Shown piece by piece: positions 52,010-63,649 of a stretch of 64,000 nucleotides of DNA. The notes beneath the pieces are model-generated. The model was not told the DNA's origin and made no database searches. It saw nothing but the letters and a program-made list of their open reading frames with translations. Both the position numbers and the translations under genes were made by a program. The stretch is taken from assembly GCF_027943255.1 (NCBI RefSeq), contig NC_072896.1, positions 64,622,501 to 64,686,500 of the forward strand, read 5' to 3'. The stretch comes from Anastrepha obliqua. Its lineage: Eukaryota > Arthropoda > Insecta > Diptera > Tephritidae. How positions within the stretch are numbered: position 1 is the stretch's first letter; every line of letters starts with the position of its first letter.

Positions 52010-54510
52010 TAGCTTAAAATCTGGAATGAAAATATGTCGTCTCAACGCTCAGAGTTTGCCATCTAAAATTGATGAATTCCGATATATTTTTGAGTCTTCT
52101 GATGTAGATGTTGTGTGTGTATCTGAAACAGGGTTCTCTACGTGGCATAATGACGATTCGTTTTGTGTTAATGGCTATACAACTTTCCGTTTAGATAATA
52201 TAAATCCAAGCGTGGTGGCGGCGTTGCAGTGTTTTTCAAAAATAGTCTGTCTTGCTCCCTCAAGTGTATTTCGGAAGCTACGAACCTAATAGAATATATT
52301 TTCCTTGAAATTAAAACTAAGTATGACAAAATTCTTATTTGCTATGTATGTATATAGGCCTTACAAATACATCGCCTATGCACCATTTGTTGATTTCGTC
52401 GAAAATTTGTCTCTTAATTGTAATAATATCGTTGTAGCAGGAGATTTTAACAGCGACCTGCTATGTGAAAATAAGTTCGTGTTAGCCATGCGGAGCTTGG
52501 GTTTGTTCCCCGCTAACGGTTCTATGGCTACACATTTAACGCAAACTGTTAGCTCTTTGCTAGATATATTTTTGTTAACGATACCGCTAAAATTCTTCTA
52601 TTTGAACAGCTTTCTGTGCCAGGTTTTTCTAAGCACGATTTAATTTTCATAACATTTGACTTCCAATTGACCTATGACACTAAATACTATTCGTATCGTG
52701 ACTTTCTACGCATAGATTATAAGCTTCTTGAAGGGGCTGTGGGGGAAATTGACTGGGGATGATCCGTAACTTAATATAATATCTAGTTATGAGCAAATTA
52801 GTTTCTTTGAAGAAGACATTAGCTCGCTCTTTGATCGCTTCGTACCTCTTGTACAGAAACCAGTAAATGATAAAAACCGGCCATGGTTCAACAACCATAT
52901 TAAACATCTGATTTACAAGCGCAACAAAACGTATCGCAAATGGAAGAGTTTCAGAACTTCGGAGACCTATAACACCTTTAAGGCTTGCAGACGAGATGTT
53001 AACAAATCAATTAGATTAAGTAAACTAAAATACTATGAGCAACAGTTTAGTACTGCAGTGGGTTCGAAGCAAACGTGGAACAAAATTCGGGATCGGGATT
53101 GGGAACAAAAATCAATCTATATTCGATTTATGTGATGTTAATGTAAATGTACTAAATGAGAAATATGTGTGCTTGCCCGGCTCTGTTAATAATATATGTT
53201 ATGACAATTACAATTCTAATCTTAACGTTATGATGTCCAGTTTTTGTTTGAATGTGTCGATGATTGTGAGGTAGTACAGTCCATACTTAGTGTCAAGTCG
53301 AATGCGGCCGGTCTAGATGGTATTCATCCAAAATTTCTAAAATGCCTCCTACCAAAGATCTTAAAATATCTTACCTATGTTCTGAATACCATCTTAACCA
53401 CGTCAATCTTTCCCAACTCTTGGAAGAGAGCCAAAATCATACCAATTAAGAAACCGAATGGAGGCTACCGCTCGATTGCAATATTGCCGTTTTTTACTAA
53501 AGTTCTTGGGCGTATTATGCATCGCCAGATAAACACGATTCTGAACAACAACGCGTTGGTGAACACATTGCAGTCGGAGTTTAGATGTAGTAGGAGCTGC
53601 ATCACGGCACTCCTAAAAGAGTCTGATGACATAAGGCTCAACATTGACAAAAAGCACGTAACTTTTCTAACTCTACTTGACCATTCCAAGGCATTTGACT
53701 CCGTAGACCATAAACTTTTAATCTTGAAGCTTAAAAACTTATTTAGCTTTTCAACGTCGGCTTTAACTCTTATGGAAACATATCTTAGGGACCGATTACA
53801 AGCAGTATGTGGTGATAATACCATATCAAACTTTCTACCTGTAACCAGAGTTGTTCTTCAAGGCTCTATCCTTGGCCCTCTTTTATTTGTCTTGTACATT
53901 AATGATTTGTTCAGTGTGATTAAATATAGTGATGTCCATGTATATGTCGATGACGTTCAATTATATGTTAGTTGTCCCATTAGCTGTTTTGATATTTGCA
54001 TCAGTAATTCGAATTCTGACTTGAGCCTCACAAGCAAGTGGGCTTCTGACAACGGATTAATTCTTAATCCTGATAAGTCCCAATGTATCGTTATATACAT
54101 ACAAAAAATATATCAAATTCGATGGCTATACAGAAGTCAAACCAAATGACGCAGTGATTAAATATGTGGACATTGTTGCATTTAATAGAACTTTGACATG
54201 GAGCAACCACATCTTTATTGTCAAAGGCAAAGTTTATGGTATGCTCCGAAATTTATGGACAACTCAACATTTTACACCAGTAAACATTCGAATGCTACTA
54301 GCTAAAACGTATTTGTTACCAACGTTACTGTATGGTTGTGAGTTATATACTCCTTGTGATAGTATGTGTCGTAGTAAGCTTAATGTTTTGTATAAACACA
54401 TTGTAAGATACGTTTACTGTAAAAAACGTTATGACCATATTTCTGTTTTTGCGAAAAAAATTGCTTCCGACTACAATGCGAAAAATTCTATTTGAGGATC
54501 AAGGTTATGC
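52010..54510 (+). mobile_element. CR1/Jockey-group LINE on the opposite strand
   Basis: It starts about 70 bases from the 5' end of the minus-strand LINE, so the two elements are head to head. Endonuclease and polymerase are readable with frame breaks. 3' end merges into the SINE at 54532. Confidence 0.75.
52026..54495 (+). pseudogene. CR1/Jockey-group LINE ORF2 remnant
   Basis: Endonuclease: MKICRLNAQSLPSKIDEFRY, DVDVVCVSETGFS, then (52305 onward) ILICYVYRPYKYIAYAPFVD and NNIVVAGDFNSDLL. Polymerase 53244-54149: VKSNAAGLDGIHPKFLKCLL, FPNSWKRAKIIPIKKPNG, FLTLLDHSKAFDSVDHKLL, VLQGSILGPLLFVLYINDL and VHVYVDDVQLYV. A further frame at 54154-54495 holds LLPTLLYGCELY. Breaks occur near 52250, 52640-53240 and 54150. 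The YVDD box is intact. No RNase H. Confidence 0.78.
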
Positions 54511-54531
54511 CGAAATGCCGAAAATTACTAG

Positions 54532-54822
54532 ACGGCCGCCGTAGCCGAATGGGTTGGTGCGTGGTCACCATTCGGAATTCACTGAGAGGTCGTTGGTTCG
54601 AATCTCGGTGAAAGCAAAATTAATAAAAATATTTTTCTAATAGCGGTCGCCCCTCGGCAGGCAATGGCAAACCTCCGAGTATATTTCTGCCATGAAAAAG
54701 CTCCTCATAAAAATATCTGCCGTTCGGAGTCGGCTTGAAACTGTGGAACAACACCAAGACGCATACCACAAATAGGAGGAGGAGCTCGGCCAAACACCTA
54801 ACAGAAGTGTACGCGCCAATTA
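54532..54822 (+). mobile_element. tRNA-derived SINE, full length
   Basis: The head is GGCCGCCGTAGCCGAATGGG with A box, then GGTCGTTGGTTCGAATCTCG with B box, then the complete body ending GTGTACGCGCCAATTA and a T-rich tail. About 16 bases of the body (GTAGGTCCCTCCATTT in other copies) are missing. It lies at the junction of two LINEs. Confidence 0.88.
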
Positions 54823-54849
54823 TTTTTTTTTTTTATTTTTTATAAGGGG

Positions 54850-56985
54850 AAAAAAAGATATAGATATCAAAAAACAATCAGATTTAATTGATTTATGTAT
54901 TGTTAAAAATATTCTCCAAACCCATCTGACCATTAAGTCATGTTTGGAGCTATCGTTGGATCATTCACCCCTTCTAATGACAATTCTTGGAACTCTGTAC
55001 GAACAAACTTTTACAGGACTATATACTAATACTAAAACGAACTGGAATTATTTTCGACAAAATGTGAACGCTCAATTAACAATAAATATTTCATTAAAAA
55101 CGAAAAATGAAATTGACTCAGCAATAGCTTTTTTAAAGGATTCCATCATTAAAGCCCTCACCCTTTCGACACCAACTATAAAAATTCAAAAACAAAAAAA
55201 AAGAATCTATTCCAATACATATCAAACAAAAAATTCAACAAAAAATGAAATTCCGTAAAAAGTGACAAACTACAAAACATCCCGAAGATAACAACTGAAT
55301 TTAAAACATTATTAAAACAACACCAATATAAAAAGTTTGAAAAATACGTATATAACCACGGCAACTAACAATTATTCTCTACGGAAAGCAACTAAAAACT
55401 TAGTCAAAGCAGTTCCACATAAACCTTCCATCAAAACACAAGCTCCCATCAAAACACAAGCTACGGAGCTTGGGCAAAGACCAATAAAGAAAAGGCAAAC
55501 ACACTAGTTGAATACTTTAAAACAATATTCTCAAACGTAAGAGACAATTGGCACATAAAACAAAATTAAATACGCGTAACCCAGAAAGGAAAATGAAAAT
55601 GATAACCTCGGCAGAATTCAAATATTATTTGAAAAATTTGAACAGTAAAAAAGCATCGTGCTACGATCTAATAAATGGTAAAATGCTAAAAGAACTACCT
55701 GATGTAGCAATTACATATACATATACGACAAATATTCAAAAGCATATTAAGGACACAATGCTTCCACACCTCTGGAAAGTTGCACAAATAACGGCAATCT
55801 CCAAACCAGGTAAAAATGCATCAGAAACGACATAATATCGCCCCATCAGTCTCTTGCCCATTCTTTCAAAAGTGTTGTAAAAAATATTCTTTGCCAGATT
55901 ATTATGACAGAAAAAAATATAATACCAAGCCATCAAGCATTCAACTGTGCAGCAAGTCCACAGAGTTATAAACAAAATATTAGATAATATGGATTAATAA
56001 AAGAGTCTGCATAACTGTCTACCTAGACAATGCAAAAGCATTTGACAGGATGTGGCATAAAGGACTTTTGCCTAAGTTCAGCCAAATATTACGATGGAAT
56101 CACTTCACCATTCTCAAAAGTTACCTAGAGAACCGACGTTCTTTTATAAAGTTTGAAGACGAATGCTCAAGCATGATGTAAGCGACAGCAGGTGTGCCCC
56201 AAGGTAGTGTTCTGGGGCTTCTATTGTATCTGATATTTACAGCAGACATACCGATCCCAACAACAAAAAATTGCATGTTGCCACAGTCGCGGATGACAAG
56301 GTTTTAAAGGCATCAGATAAAATATAAAAAAAGCGACTGATATTCTTCAACAAACAATAAATGACACTGTAACATGTCTCTATAAATGGGGAATAGAAGT
56401 CAACAAAAATAAAACGGTACAACTAATATATGCAAACAGAAAGCCTAAGAAACACAAACTAATAATAAAAAACAATGAAATAAAAATCCTTCCTAGTGCA
56501 AAGTAGCTTTCTTTAACTATAGATGAAAAACTAAATTGGAAACGACATATAGAAAATAAACGAAATGAAATCAAAAACAAGTTCAGACAACTATACTGGC
56601 TGTTGGCTAAAAATTCAAAACTAAGCCTTAACAACAAAGTAGTGATATAAATATATAATAATCTCACCCATTTGGAAATATGGCACAGAAATCTGGGGCA
56701 CAGCGAAGAAAAAAACCAATATCAAAATAATTCAAAGGACCCAATCTAAAATACTTCGAACAATAACAAAAGTAGGCTGGTATATGCCACACGACGTGAT
56801 CCAAAGCGACCTCAATATCGACACCATAGATGACACAATTAGAAAATACAGCATCAAGCATATATACAACAACTAACAAATCATCAAAATGAACAAATGC
56901 GCAAAGTACCACAATCTGAGAAAGTGAGAAAACGTAGATTAATACGATTAACTCCAACAGTAATCACAATATAAGACGAATAATA
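54850..56985 (+). pseudogene. Jockey-type LINE remnant
   Basis: The end of the endonuclease (SCLELSLDHSPLLMTIL) is followed by polymerase pieces: LNSKKASCYDLINGKMLKEL, then YRPISLLPILSKVL and WGIEVNKNKTVQLIYANRKP, then LNWKRHIENKRNEIKNKFRQ. There are many stops. It resembles the better copy at 62492-63783. An AATAATAATAATA tail sits near 56980. Confidence 0.75.
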
Positions 56986-57342
56986 ATAATAATATAAGAC
57001 CTAAAAAAAAATATAATGCAACATAATCTGAAGCAAAATTTAATGTTTATCTAATATTGGTTAGAGAACAAAGAAAAATAATTACTTATTGTTTAAATTT
57101 AACAGATTGTAATTTAAAAAGAGAGATAATAAAAACAAAAAAGAAAATATTATGGGTTTAAGATTAGCCAAACCTTTGGAGAAATATTTCTTATAAAATG
57201 ATTATTTATTAGTTCAGATATTTTTTTTTAAGTTTGCTATTAAGATTTTTGCAAGAACTTGAAATGTACATATGTATGCATATACTTTATATCCTCTTGT
57301 GCCAATAAATTCTTCAATTGTATCTAATGTTCATACTTTCAG

Positions 57343-57657
57343 ATTCTGTTAACTCAGCTGAAATATAGAGGAACTTAGAAGACAAAGCGATGAAGATGGG
57401 TTCACCAGCCGTCAAGCAACACAAGCGGGCAAGCAAATCGTCCAATTCCTCACGGGTCAGTATGACAACCTCCCAGGCGGAGGAGAACTTCGTTGAATCG
57501 AAGCTCTTTAGTTGGATGAGACTTTTCCGTTTTGCATCTTTACTTTGCCGTGCTGAATAATTCAGTTACACATGAAGATTATGAATAATCCATTTGGTGG
57601 TGGCCTCTGTGCCGCATACAGCTGTGAGAGGAATAAGAAAGTAGGGAGTACACAATA
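57343..57657 (+). CDS. candidate small coding exon, unknown function
   Basis: Acceptor-like TACTTTCAG at 57334-57342 precedes an ATG at 57390 that opens 56 codons (MKMGSPAVKQHKRASKSSNS to FRFASLLCRAE, stop 57558-57560). AATAAA follows at about 57650. The frame is balanced in GC while its surroundings are about 70% AT or more. GGTCAGT near 57457 could be an internal donor. I recognise no domain; the N-terminal half is basic and serine-rich. It could be the last exon of a gene whose earlier exons are within repeats, or a chance frame. Confidence 0.35.
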
Positions 57658-57664
57658 AAAAATA

Positions 57665-58840
57665 CGTAGCCATAAAGTTGCAATTAATTTATGCTCGGAT
57701 ACCTATCCCGAATAAATCACACAATATATTCTATACACACACAAAGGAAATAGCCACCCTATCCATTCTACTTAAATATAGAAAAATTTGTGAAATTTGT
57801 TCAAAACAAAGTAATGTTGGAGTTGGAGATATATAGGTATACATATGTACCTATGTATGTATGTACTCGTATGTGTTATAGTTTAAAATTGTTAGTTCGC
57901 CGTAAGTAAAATGTTGATGAAATTCGTGACACTAGATTTATTAAATAAATTAGATACAAATACAAATTTACATAATTTATCGAAAATAATTACGTCTACT
58001 AGCGCTTCTAATGTACCTTAATTACGAGTACTGAACAATTTTTGTTAAAAGTTTCAATGATTCAATTTTTGCGAACTTATTGAACACATACTTGCATTTG
58101 ATGTTAGTTCGTAGTAACAAATTATGAAACAATGAAACAAACCAAAAACCTTAGTGAATTAAATAAATTAAATTATATTGTTGTCTCGAAAGACTTTGTT
58201 GAAAGAAATTGTTATAAATCCAATTAATAAATGCAAACTTACAAACTCCTCTTCTGAATGTATCGAAGTAAGTATTAATAAGTGACTAGTCCCTCTGAAG
58301 AGGCAAAACCTAAAACCAAATTAGCACACAGAACCATAAATACATATGTATGTTAAAATAATGAAATGCACACTTCGGCCTTTGGCAACAAGAATAAATA
58401 AAAGTAACTCAAAAGTTATGTACGTACATGCATAAATTAACCTCAAACGTAAACCACAATGCAATATTAAGGATCACAAAAGTTGTCAAACAAAAGACAT
58501 CCGAAAAAAGTCAAGAAGTCGCAAGAACTATAGCAATTGGAATAAAATGCCACAAATTCAATATACGAGATTATTACCAGTGGACATATGTATGTATGTA
58601 TGTAGAATTGAGAACTTAAAACATTATGTAGCTTTGCATCGCATCTCAAGAGAGATTGATGGCTAATGTTTAGCTTTTAAATGCGGCTTAGTGTAAATTA
58701 AATAGTCTATTAAATTATTACCTGAATACTTAAAAACAAGAGCAATCAAATAAATGCATTCAAACAACTGAGAAAGCTTAATGTTAATGAGTTTAATGTT
58801 CGATAGAAAATAAATTGAAAATGCGTAATTACAAGAAGCT
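57665..58840. other. AT-rich spacer
   Basis: Short ATGT/TATG repeats occur near 57840 and 58580. No gene or element border seen. Confidence 0.35.
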
Positions 58841-58844
58841 GTAG

Positions 58845-59265
58845 GCTGTCTTCGAAATTGTTAATTGCTTTGAAAAACTTGATTGGAATAGGTCAGTGAG
58901 CATCCACTTTGAACAGAGTGTACTCATAGTCAAATGCTCATGCAATATAAAGTCAATACGTTCTTTTGATATCTCTACGACGTCAGCTAACTCACGCAAC
59001 TTCACTTTTCGATTATTCAAAACAATTTTGTGGATTTTTTTTTATGTTTTCTGGTGTTACCGCTTCATTTGGACGTCCACTGCGATGTGCATCATCGGTG
59101 TCTCTACGACAACATTTGAAGTCAAAAACCATCGTTTTATTATTGTTTCTGATGGAGTGGAGTGCCCATAACATTTTTCAAGCCATTTCTTCGCTCTAAC
59201 GGTATTCTTTCCCATCAAGAAGCAGTGTAAAATTAAAATACGATATTCTTTTTGATCCATTGCTT
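58845..59265 (-). pseudogene. mariner transposase N-terminal part
   Basis: The minus strand opens at 59260 with MDQKEYRILILHCFLMGKNT, continues VRAKKWLEKCYGHSTPSETI and, after one frame break, VLNNRKVKLRELADVVEISK and RIDFILHEHLTM. These are the two HTH units of a mariner transposase (with the WFADFK-like region at the break). The catalytic half is absent. Confidence 0.8.
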
Positions 59266-59410
59266 TGAAAATAACAAAGTAGCGTCATTCCTACCACTAT
59301 AACTGACGAACTAATGAATAGAATATCATGAAATTTTAACAGCTGTTGTTAGAGGTGAATGCAATAAAACAAGTGCAGGTCCGGGACTTTTCAGTCCATG
59401 TGTTATGTAG

Positions 59411-59640
59411 GCAGCCGCCGTAGCCGAATATTTGATGCCTGGTCGCCCCCCGGCAGGTAATGGTGCACCTCGAAGTGTATTCTGCCACGAAAAAGCGCCT
59501 CATAAAAACCGTTTGCCGTTCGGAGGCGGCTTAAAACTGTAGATCCCTCTATTTGTGGAAGAACATCAAGACGCACTCCACAAATAGGAGGAAAAGCTCG
59601 GCTTAACACCTAGCAAAAGTGTACGGGCCAATAATTTATT
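59411..59640 (+). mobile_element. tRNA-derived SINE, diverged and internally deleted
   Basis: Head CAGCCGCCGTAGCCGAATAT jumps directly to GGTCGCCCCCCGGCAGGTAA, so the B box is deleted. The remaining body and GTGTACGGGCCAATAATTTA tail follow. Confidence 0.8.
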
Positions 59641-59649
59641 TATTTTTTA

Positions 59650-60230
59650 TATATGTATGAAATTCTGTGTTAATTATTCATTTACTATAAATAATGTAAA
59701 ACCTCATTCGGTTTATAATTAAGTGAGTGCAGCATCTGTGAAAATTGTTATATGTGCATACAAAGCATTTGCACATTAAATATTAATTAAGAAATCGTGG
59801 AAAATATGATTTATAAATCGGTTGAACCAATAAAAATTGTTAAATATATGGTTTTCATTGTTTTTCACAAACAAAATCAAAAATTTATAGTACGAATTTC
59901 GCTGTCTGGAAATACGAAATTAAATTTTCTGCTTTATCTCATTCCTGTCGTTTAAGTATATTCTGAGCTTTGGTGCATTATAGAATTTTATGGCAAACAC
60001 ATTATATTCCTTTATTATGACTATTTTTTGTTTTTTCCCACAAAATAGACAGAAATCTATTGCGAGATTAGATTCGCAAAATTTTCCTCATAAATATTCC
60101 CAGTTATTTTTAACATATCATGGCAGCCAAATCTGTATTAAATGAAATGGTTTGACAAGGTAATCTCTTTCCTGCCTCGCACAAGTAAGTTTTAAAAAAT
60201 TGTTTATTTAATATCCATTACTATTTCTCT
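59650..60230. other. AT-rich spacer
   Basis: No feature recognised. Confidence 0.3.
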
Positions 60231-60236
60231 AAGGTT

Positions 60237-60432
60237 CGAACCTCCGTGCATGAAACACCCAATGATAGAATACGTTTTTTCTAATAGCGGTGGCCCCTCG
60301 TCAGGCATTTGCAAACCTCCGAGGTTAAAACTCTATGTTCCTCCATTTGTGGAACAACATCAAGACGCACACCACAAATAGGAGGAGCTCGGCGAAAAAC
60401 CCAATAAAGGATGTATGCTTCAATTATATCAT
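60237..60432 (+). mobile_element. SINE, second subfamily, partly deleted
   Basis: B-box-like GGTTCGAACCTCC, linker CGTGCATGAAACACCCAATG, then CTAATAGCGGTGGCCCCTCG, with the middle body deleted to GTGGAACAACATCAAGACGC. End AAAGGATGTATGCTTCAATT. Confidence 0.75.
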
Positions 60433-60534
60433 ATTAATTCGATATTATGAATTTTATAAATTAATAATGTGCGTCATTTTCTTTTTAATAATTCCGAACA
60501 CACGAAATTTCGTTTTAGCCAATATGCTTAATTT

Positions 60535-60828
60535 CTCTTCAGAAATCTGAGATTATGAAATAATCCTAGATTATTATCACACTTTTTTAAAAACAACCTT
60601 GTGCTATCGATAATTATTTTTACGAATGTAGCTCTCTACAACGTCAAAGAAAAAACTAAATAAAATGGACGCCGGTAAAGAAAACAGGTTTGTAGACTTA
60701 TATAAATAAATTGTTGTTAAATTATATTAATTATGTATTCATATTACAGAAAAAATGTGTGTCCATAAATGCTTTGTCCTATTATTACTTGGTATAAAAT
60801 GTAATATCGAATTTCGCATGCGTATTGC
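60535..60828 (+). mobile_element. fragment of the TA-flanked MADF-type element, coding strand plus
   Basis: It matches copies 1 and 2 in inverse orientation (TCTGAGATTATGAAATAATC, GTCAAAGAAAAAACTAAATA). ATG at 60665 opens MDAGKENRFVDLYK before a stop. RFVDLYK is a common way for a MADF DNA-binding domain to begin, so the parent element may code for a MADF protein. Confidence 0.65.
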
Positions 60829-60829
60829 T

Positions 60830-60997
60830 GCCGTAGCCGAATGGGTTGGTGCGTGACTACCATTCGGAATGCACAGAGAGAACGTAGGTTCGAATTAAGA
60901 AAAACATTTTTCTAATAGCGGACGCCCCTCGGCAGGCAATGTCAAACCTCCGAGTGTATTTCTGCCATGAAAAAGCTGCTCATAAAAATATCTGCCG
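60830..60997 (+). mobile_element. tRNA-derived SINE, 3'-truncated
   Basis: Head TGCTGCCGTAGCCGAATGGG, B-box-like GTAGGTTCGAATTA, body to AAAATATCTGCCGTT, where it stops. 3' tail is missing. Confidence 0.8.
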
Positions 60998-61009
60998 TTT
61001 CCAAATTTC

Positions 61010-61810
61010 GCTTGCTAATAATGGAATGAGGAGCTTAGGAAAATCGCATTGTTTTGATTGTATTACAAAAGTGTGGTAAAGGTGCAAGTGAGATTTACGA
61101 ACTGCTGAAAAAACTTAATATATCGAGAATGTTTGTTTACCGCACGATCAATCGTTTTTCTCAAACGTCTGAAGTAACAGACAAAAAAGGAAGTGGTTGT
61201 CCTCGCGTAGTTCGAACCAGTGCTGCCATAAAAGCCGTTCGAGAAAAATTCGCAGAAATCCCTTTGGAAAGCATAAAATGAAGTCATCGACCCAATTCAT
61301 GTTAAGACTAATTAGAGATGATCTCCACATGAAATCCTTCCCTCGCTCAACTGATTTCTTTTGACAACGCGCTTCAACAAAATTATATAAGAAAATTTCT
61401 TTTCACAGATGAGAAAATTTTAGTGTTGAAGAAGTTTTTAATAAACAAAACGACAAAATCTATGCTAAAACTTCTAAAGGTGCAACAAATTTTCTTCCAA
61501 GGGTTCAACCATGCGCCTCCGTAATGGTTTGGTGGGGTTCTTGTAAAGGCTTTACATTTTTGTGAAAAAAGGGTTAAGATTGGAGAAGATTGCCCGTCTG
61601 GAAGTCCAGATCTGAATCCATTGGACTACAGTTTGTGGTCAGAATTGGAGAAAATGGCCTGTTGAATACTTCTCAAACAATCTTTGGTGCGAGCAGCGAC
61701 GTCAATATCCATTAAAACCGTGCGTGCTACAATAGCTGATTGGTCGAACGGTCGAATCGTTTGAAGGCTTGTGCAAAAGCAAATGGTTGCTGTTTAGAAT
61801 GAATATTTAG
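61010..61810 (+). pseudogene. Tc1/mariner-superfamily transposase, internally deleted
   Basis: N-terminal frame (61054-61281): LQKCGKGASEIYELLKKLNI, SRMFVYRTINRFSQT. Later pieces are FSVEEVFNKQNDKIYAKTSK, SVMVWWGSCKGFTFL and SGSPDLNPLDYSLWSELEKM. The segment between VMVWWG and the third motif, with the second Asp, is deleted. Frameshifts present. Confidence 0.78.
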
Positions 61811-61814
61811 AATA

Positions 61815-62175
61815 TGTTTTTTTAATAAATACATATATACATGATTAAATAAAATTAGCTTCATTAAAAAAAGTATTATAATTTATATCAATAACGAATT
61901 TAACTTGTAATAGAACTTATGACAGGATTAAGTATGTTCAGGTTGATTTGAATGCCAAGCAGGGCGATCGCGCTGTTAAGATTTTATGTCAAAAAACTCA
62001 GTACATTTCGAATATTGTGGGCAACTGACAGCGCGTTACCGATTGTTGAAGTAGCGCGCTCATATTTACTGAAGCACGTACACCATAGGGCTCCTTTTAA
62101 TGAAAATAATACATTTTACAATAGGTAGAATAATAATATAATAATGCAATAATACTATAAATTTCTAATATGATA
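61815..62175. other. AT-rich spacer
   Basis: No feature recognised. Confidence 0.3.
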
Positions 62176-62179
62176 TGTG

Positions 62180-62450
62180 TATAAGCCCCTCCTATAATTG
62201 GTGGTATGGGTTTTGATGTTGTTCATCAAATGGAGAGATCTACAGTCTTATGCCACCTACGAATGTCAGATGATTTCTTATGAAGAATTTTTTTCATGGA
62301 ACAAGTACAAGGTTCGCTATTGCCTACCGAGGGGAAGCCGCTTTTAGAAAAAAACGTTTTCTATTATATGGTGTTTTATGCCCGGAGTTTCGAACCCGCG
62401 CACTACCGAATGGTATGCATGCACCAACCAATTCGGCTATATATTTATAT
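62180..62450 (-). mobile_element. diverged tRNA-derived SINE
   Basis: On the minus strand the head is TAGCCGAATTGGTTGGTGCA, B-box-like GGGTTCGAAACTCCGGGC, body AGCGGCTTCCCCTCGGTAGG, end AATTATAGGAGGGGC. It is older or of another subfamily, being the most diverged near-full copy here. Confidence 0.75.
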
Positions 62451-62491
62451 ACATATAATTACTTACACATTATTTCTTTATATAAATAGAT

Positions 62492-63649
62492 GTAACATCA
62501 TACAGGCCTATCTCCCTTCTTCCAATACTATCGAAAATGGTGGAAAAATTGTTAATCAAAAGGATCAACATAATAATAGAAAACAAAAAAATTATACCGA
62601 CGCACCAATTTGGATTCCGCACGAAGCATTCGACTATCGATCAAGTACATAGGATAGTGCGAATAATAGAAAATGCTTTTGAAGAAAGAAAAACCTGCTC
62701 TGCGGTATTCCTTGATATATCCAAGGCGTTCGACAAAGTATGCCACTATGGGCTACAGAAGAAAATAAATGCGTTGCTACCCAAGCAGTACTCCACCATC
62801 CTACATTCGTATTTATCCGACCGTTACTTCAGAGTAAAACAAGAAGATTCATATTCATGTCTCAAACCAATCAAAGCAGGGGTTCCCCAGGGAAGCGTAC
62901 TTGGCCCTTTATTGTATTTGCTCTTTACATGCGATCTGCCATGCAATTCAAACTGCGTAACAGCTACTTTTGCCGACGATACAGCTATTCTTTCGATAGG
63001 AAACACGGAAAACACATCGACATCACAATTACAATTAGCCATAAATGAAATATATGACTGGACCAATAAATGGCATATTAAATTAAATGAAAGCAAATCT
63101 GTGCATATAAATTTCACCCAAAACAAAATCAAATATGTTCCAATATATTTAAATGGTAGACAGGTTCCATACTCAAATACTGCAAAGTATCTGGGCATGA
63201 CTCTAGACGCCAAGCTAAGATGGAAAGCCCATGTAAAGAAAAAGAAAGAAGAAATGGAATTAAAATACAGAAATATGTATTGGCTTATGGGAAAGGAATC
63301 AGCACTATCCACCAATAATAAAATGATTGTATACAAACAAATTCTGAAGCCTATATGGTCCTACGGCGCACAGTTATGGGGTTGCTCCAGCCAAAGTAAC
63401 ATTCAATCTATACAAAGGCTCCAAAACAAAATTATTAAATGTGCAGTCGGTGCTCCGTGGTATATCCGAAGCTCCGATCTTGAACGCGACCTAAATATTG
63501 ACTCGGTGGTAGACACGATAAAAAAGATAGCAAAAGCCCATGATGAAAGGTTAAAAAACCACGTCAATACGGAGGCCACTATTCTCGCTAATCCAGCTAA
63601 TTGGAGAAGAAGACTGAAACGCAGAAAGCCCAAAGACTTAATGTACTAA
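62492..63649 (+). CDS. Jockey-type LINE reverse transcriptase, truncated at the 5' end but open
   Basis: The frame enters from the truncated 5' border (VTSYRPISLLPILSKMVEKL) and runs about 385 codons without a stop; the first Met is at 62537. Motifs in order are THQFGFRTKHSTIDQVHRIV, CSAVFLDISKAFDKV, KAGVPQGSVLGPLLYLLFTC and ATFADDTAILSIG (FADD catalytic box), then YLGMTLDAKLRWKAHV, WSYGAQLWGCSSQ and the ending RRRLKRRKPKDLMY. Endonuclease and the first polymerase blocks are missing, so no autonomous activity is possible. The intact frame points to a recent insertion. Confidence 0.85.
   Translation, partial: VTSYRPISLLPILSKMVEKLLIKRINIIIENKKIIPTHQFGFRTKHSTIDQVHRIVRIIENAFEERKTCSAVFLDISKAFDKVCHYGLQKKINALLPKQYSTILHSYLSDRYFRVKQEDSYSCLKPIKAGVPQGSVLGPLLYLLFTCDLPCNSNCVTATFADDTAILSIGNTENTSTSQLQLAINEIYDWTNKWHIKLNESKSVHINFTQNKIKYVPIYLNGRQVPYSNTAKYLGMTLDAKLRWKAHVKKKKEEMELKYRNMYWLMGKESALSTNNKMIVYKQILKPIWSYGAQLWGCSSQSNIQSIQRLQNKIIKCAVGAPWYIRSSDLERDLNIDSVVDTIKKIAKAHDERLKNHVNTEATILANPANWRRRLKRRKPKDLMY

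Noticed and set aside
51531..52289. 252-codon plus-strand frame bridging two LINEs
   Set aside because: Its first half is antisense to the minus-strand endonuclease; only the part from 52026 is real LINE sequence.
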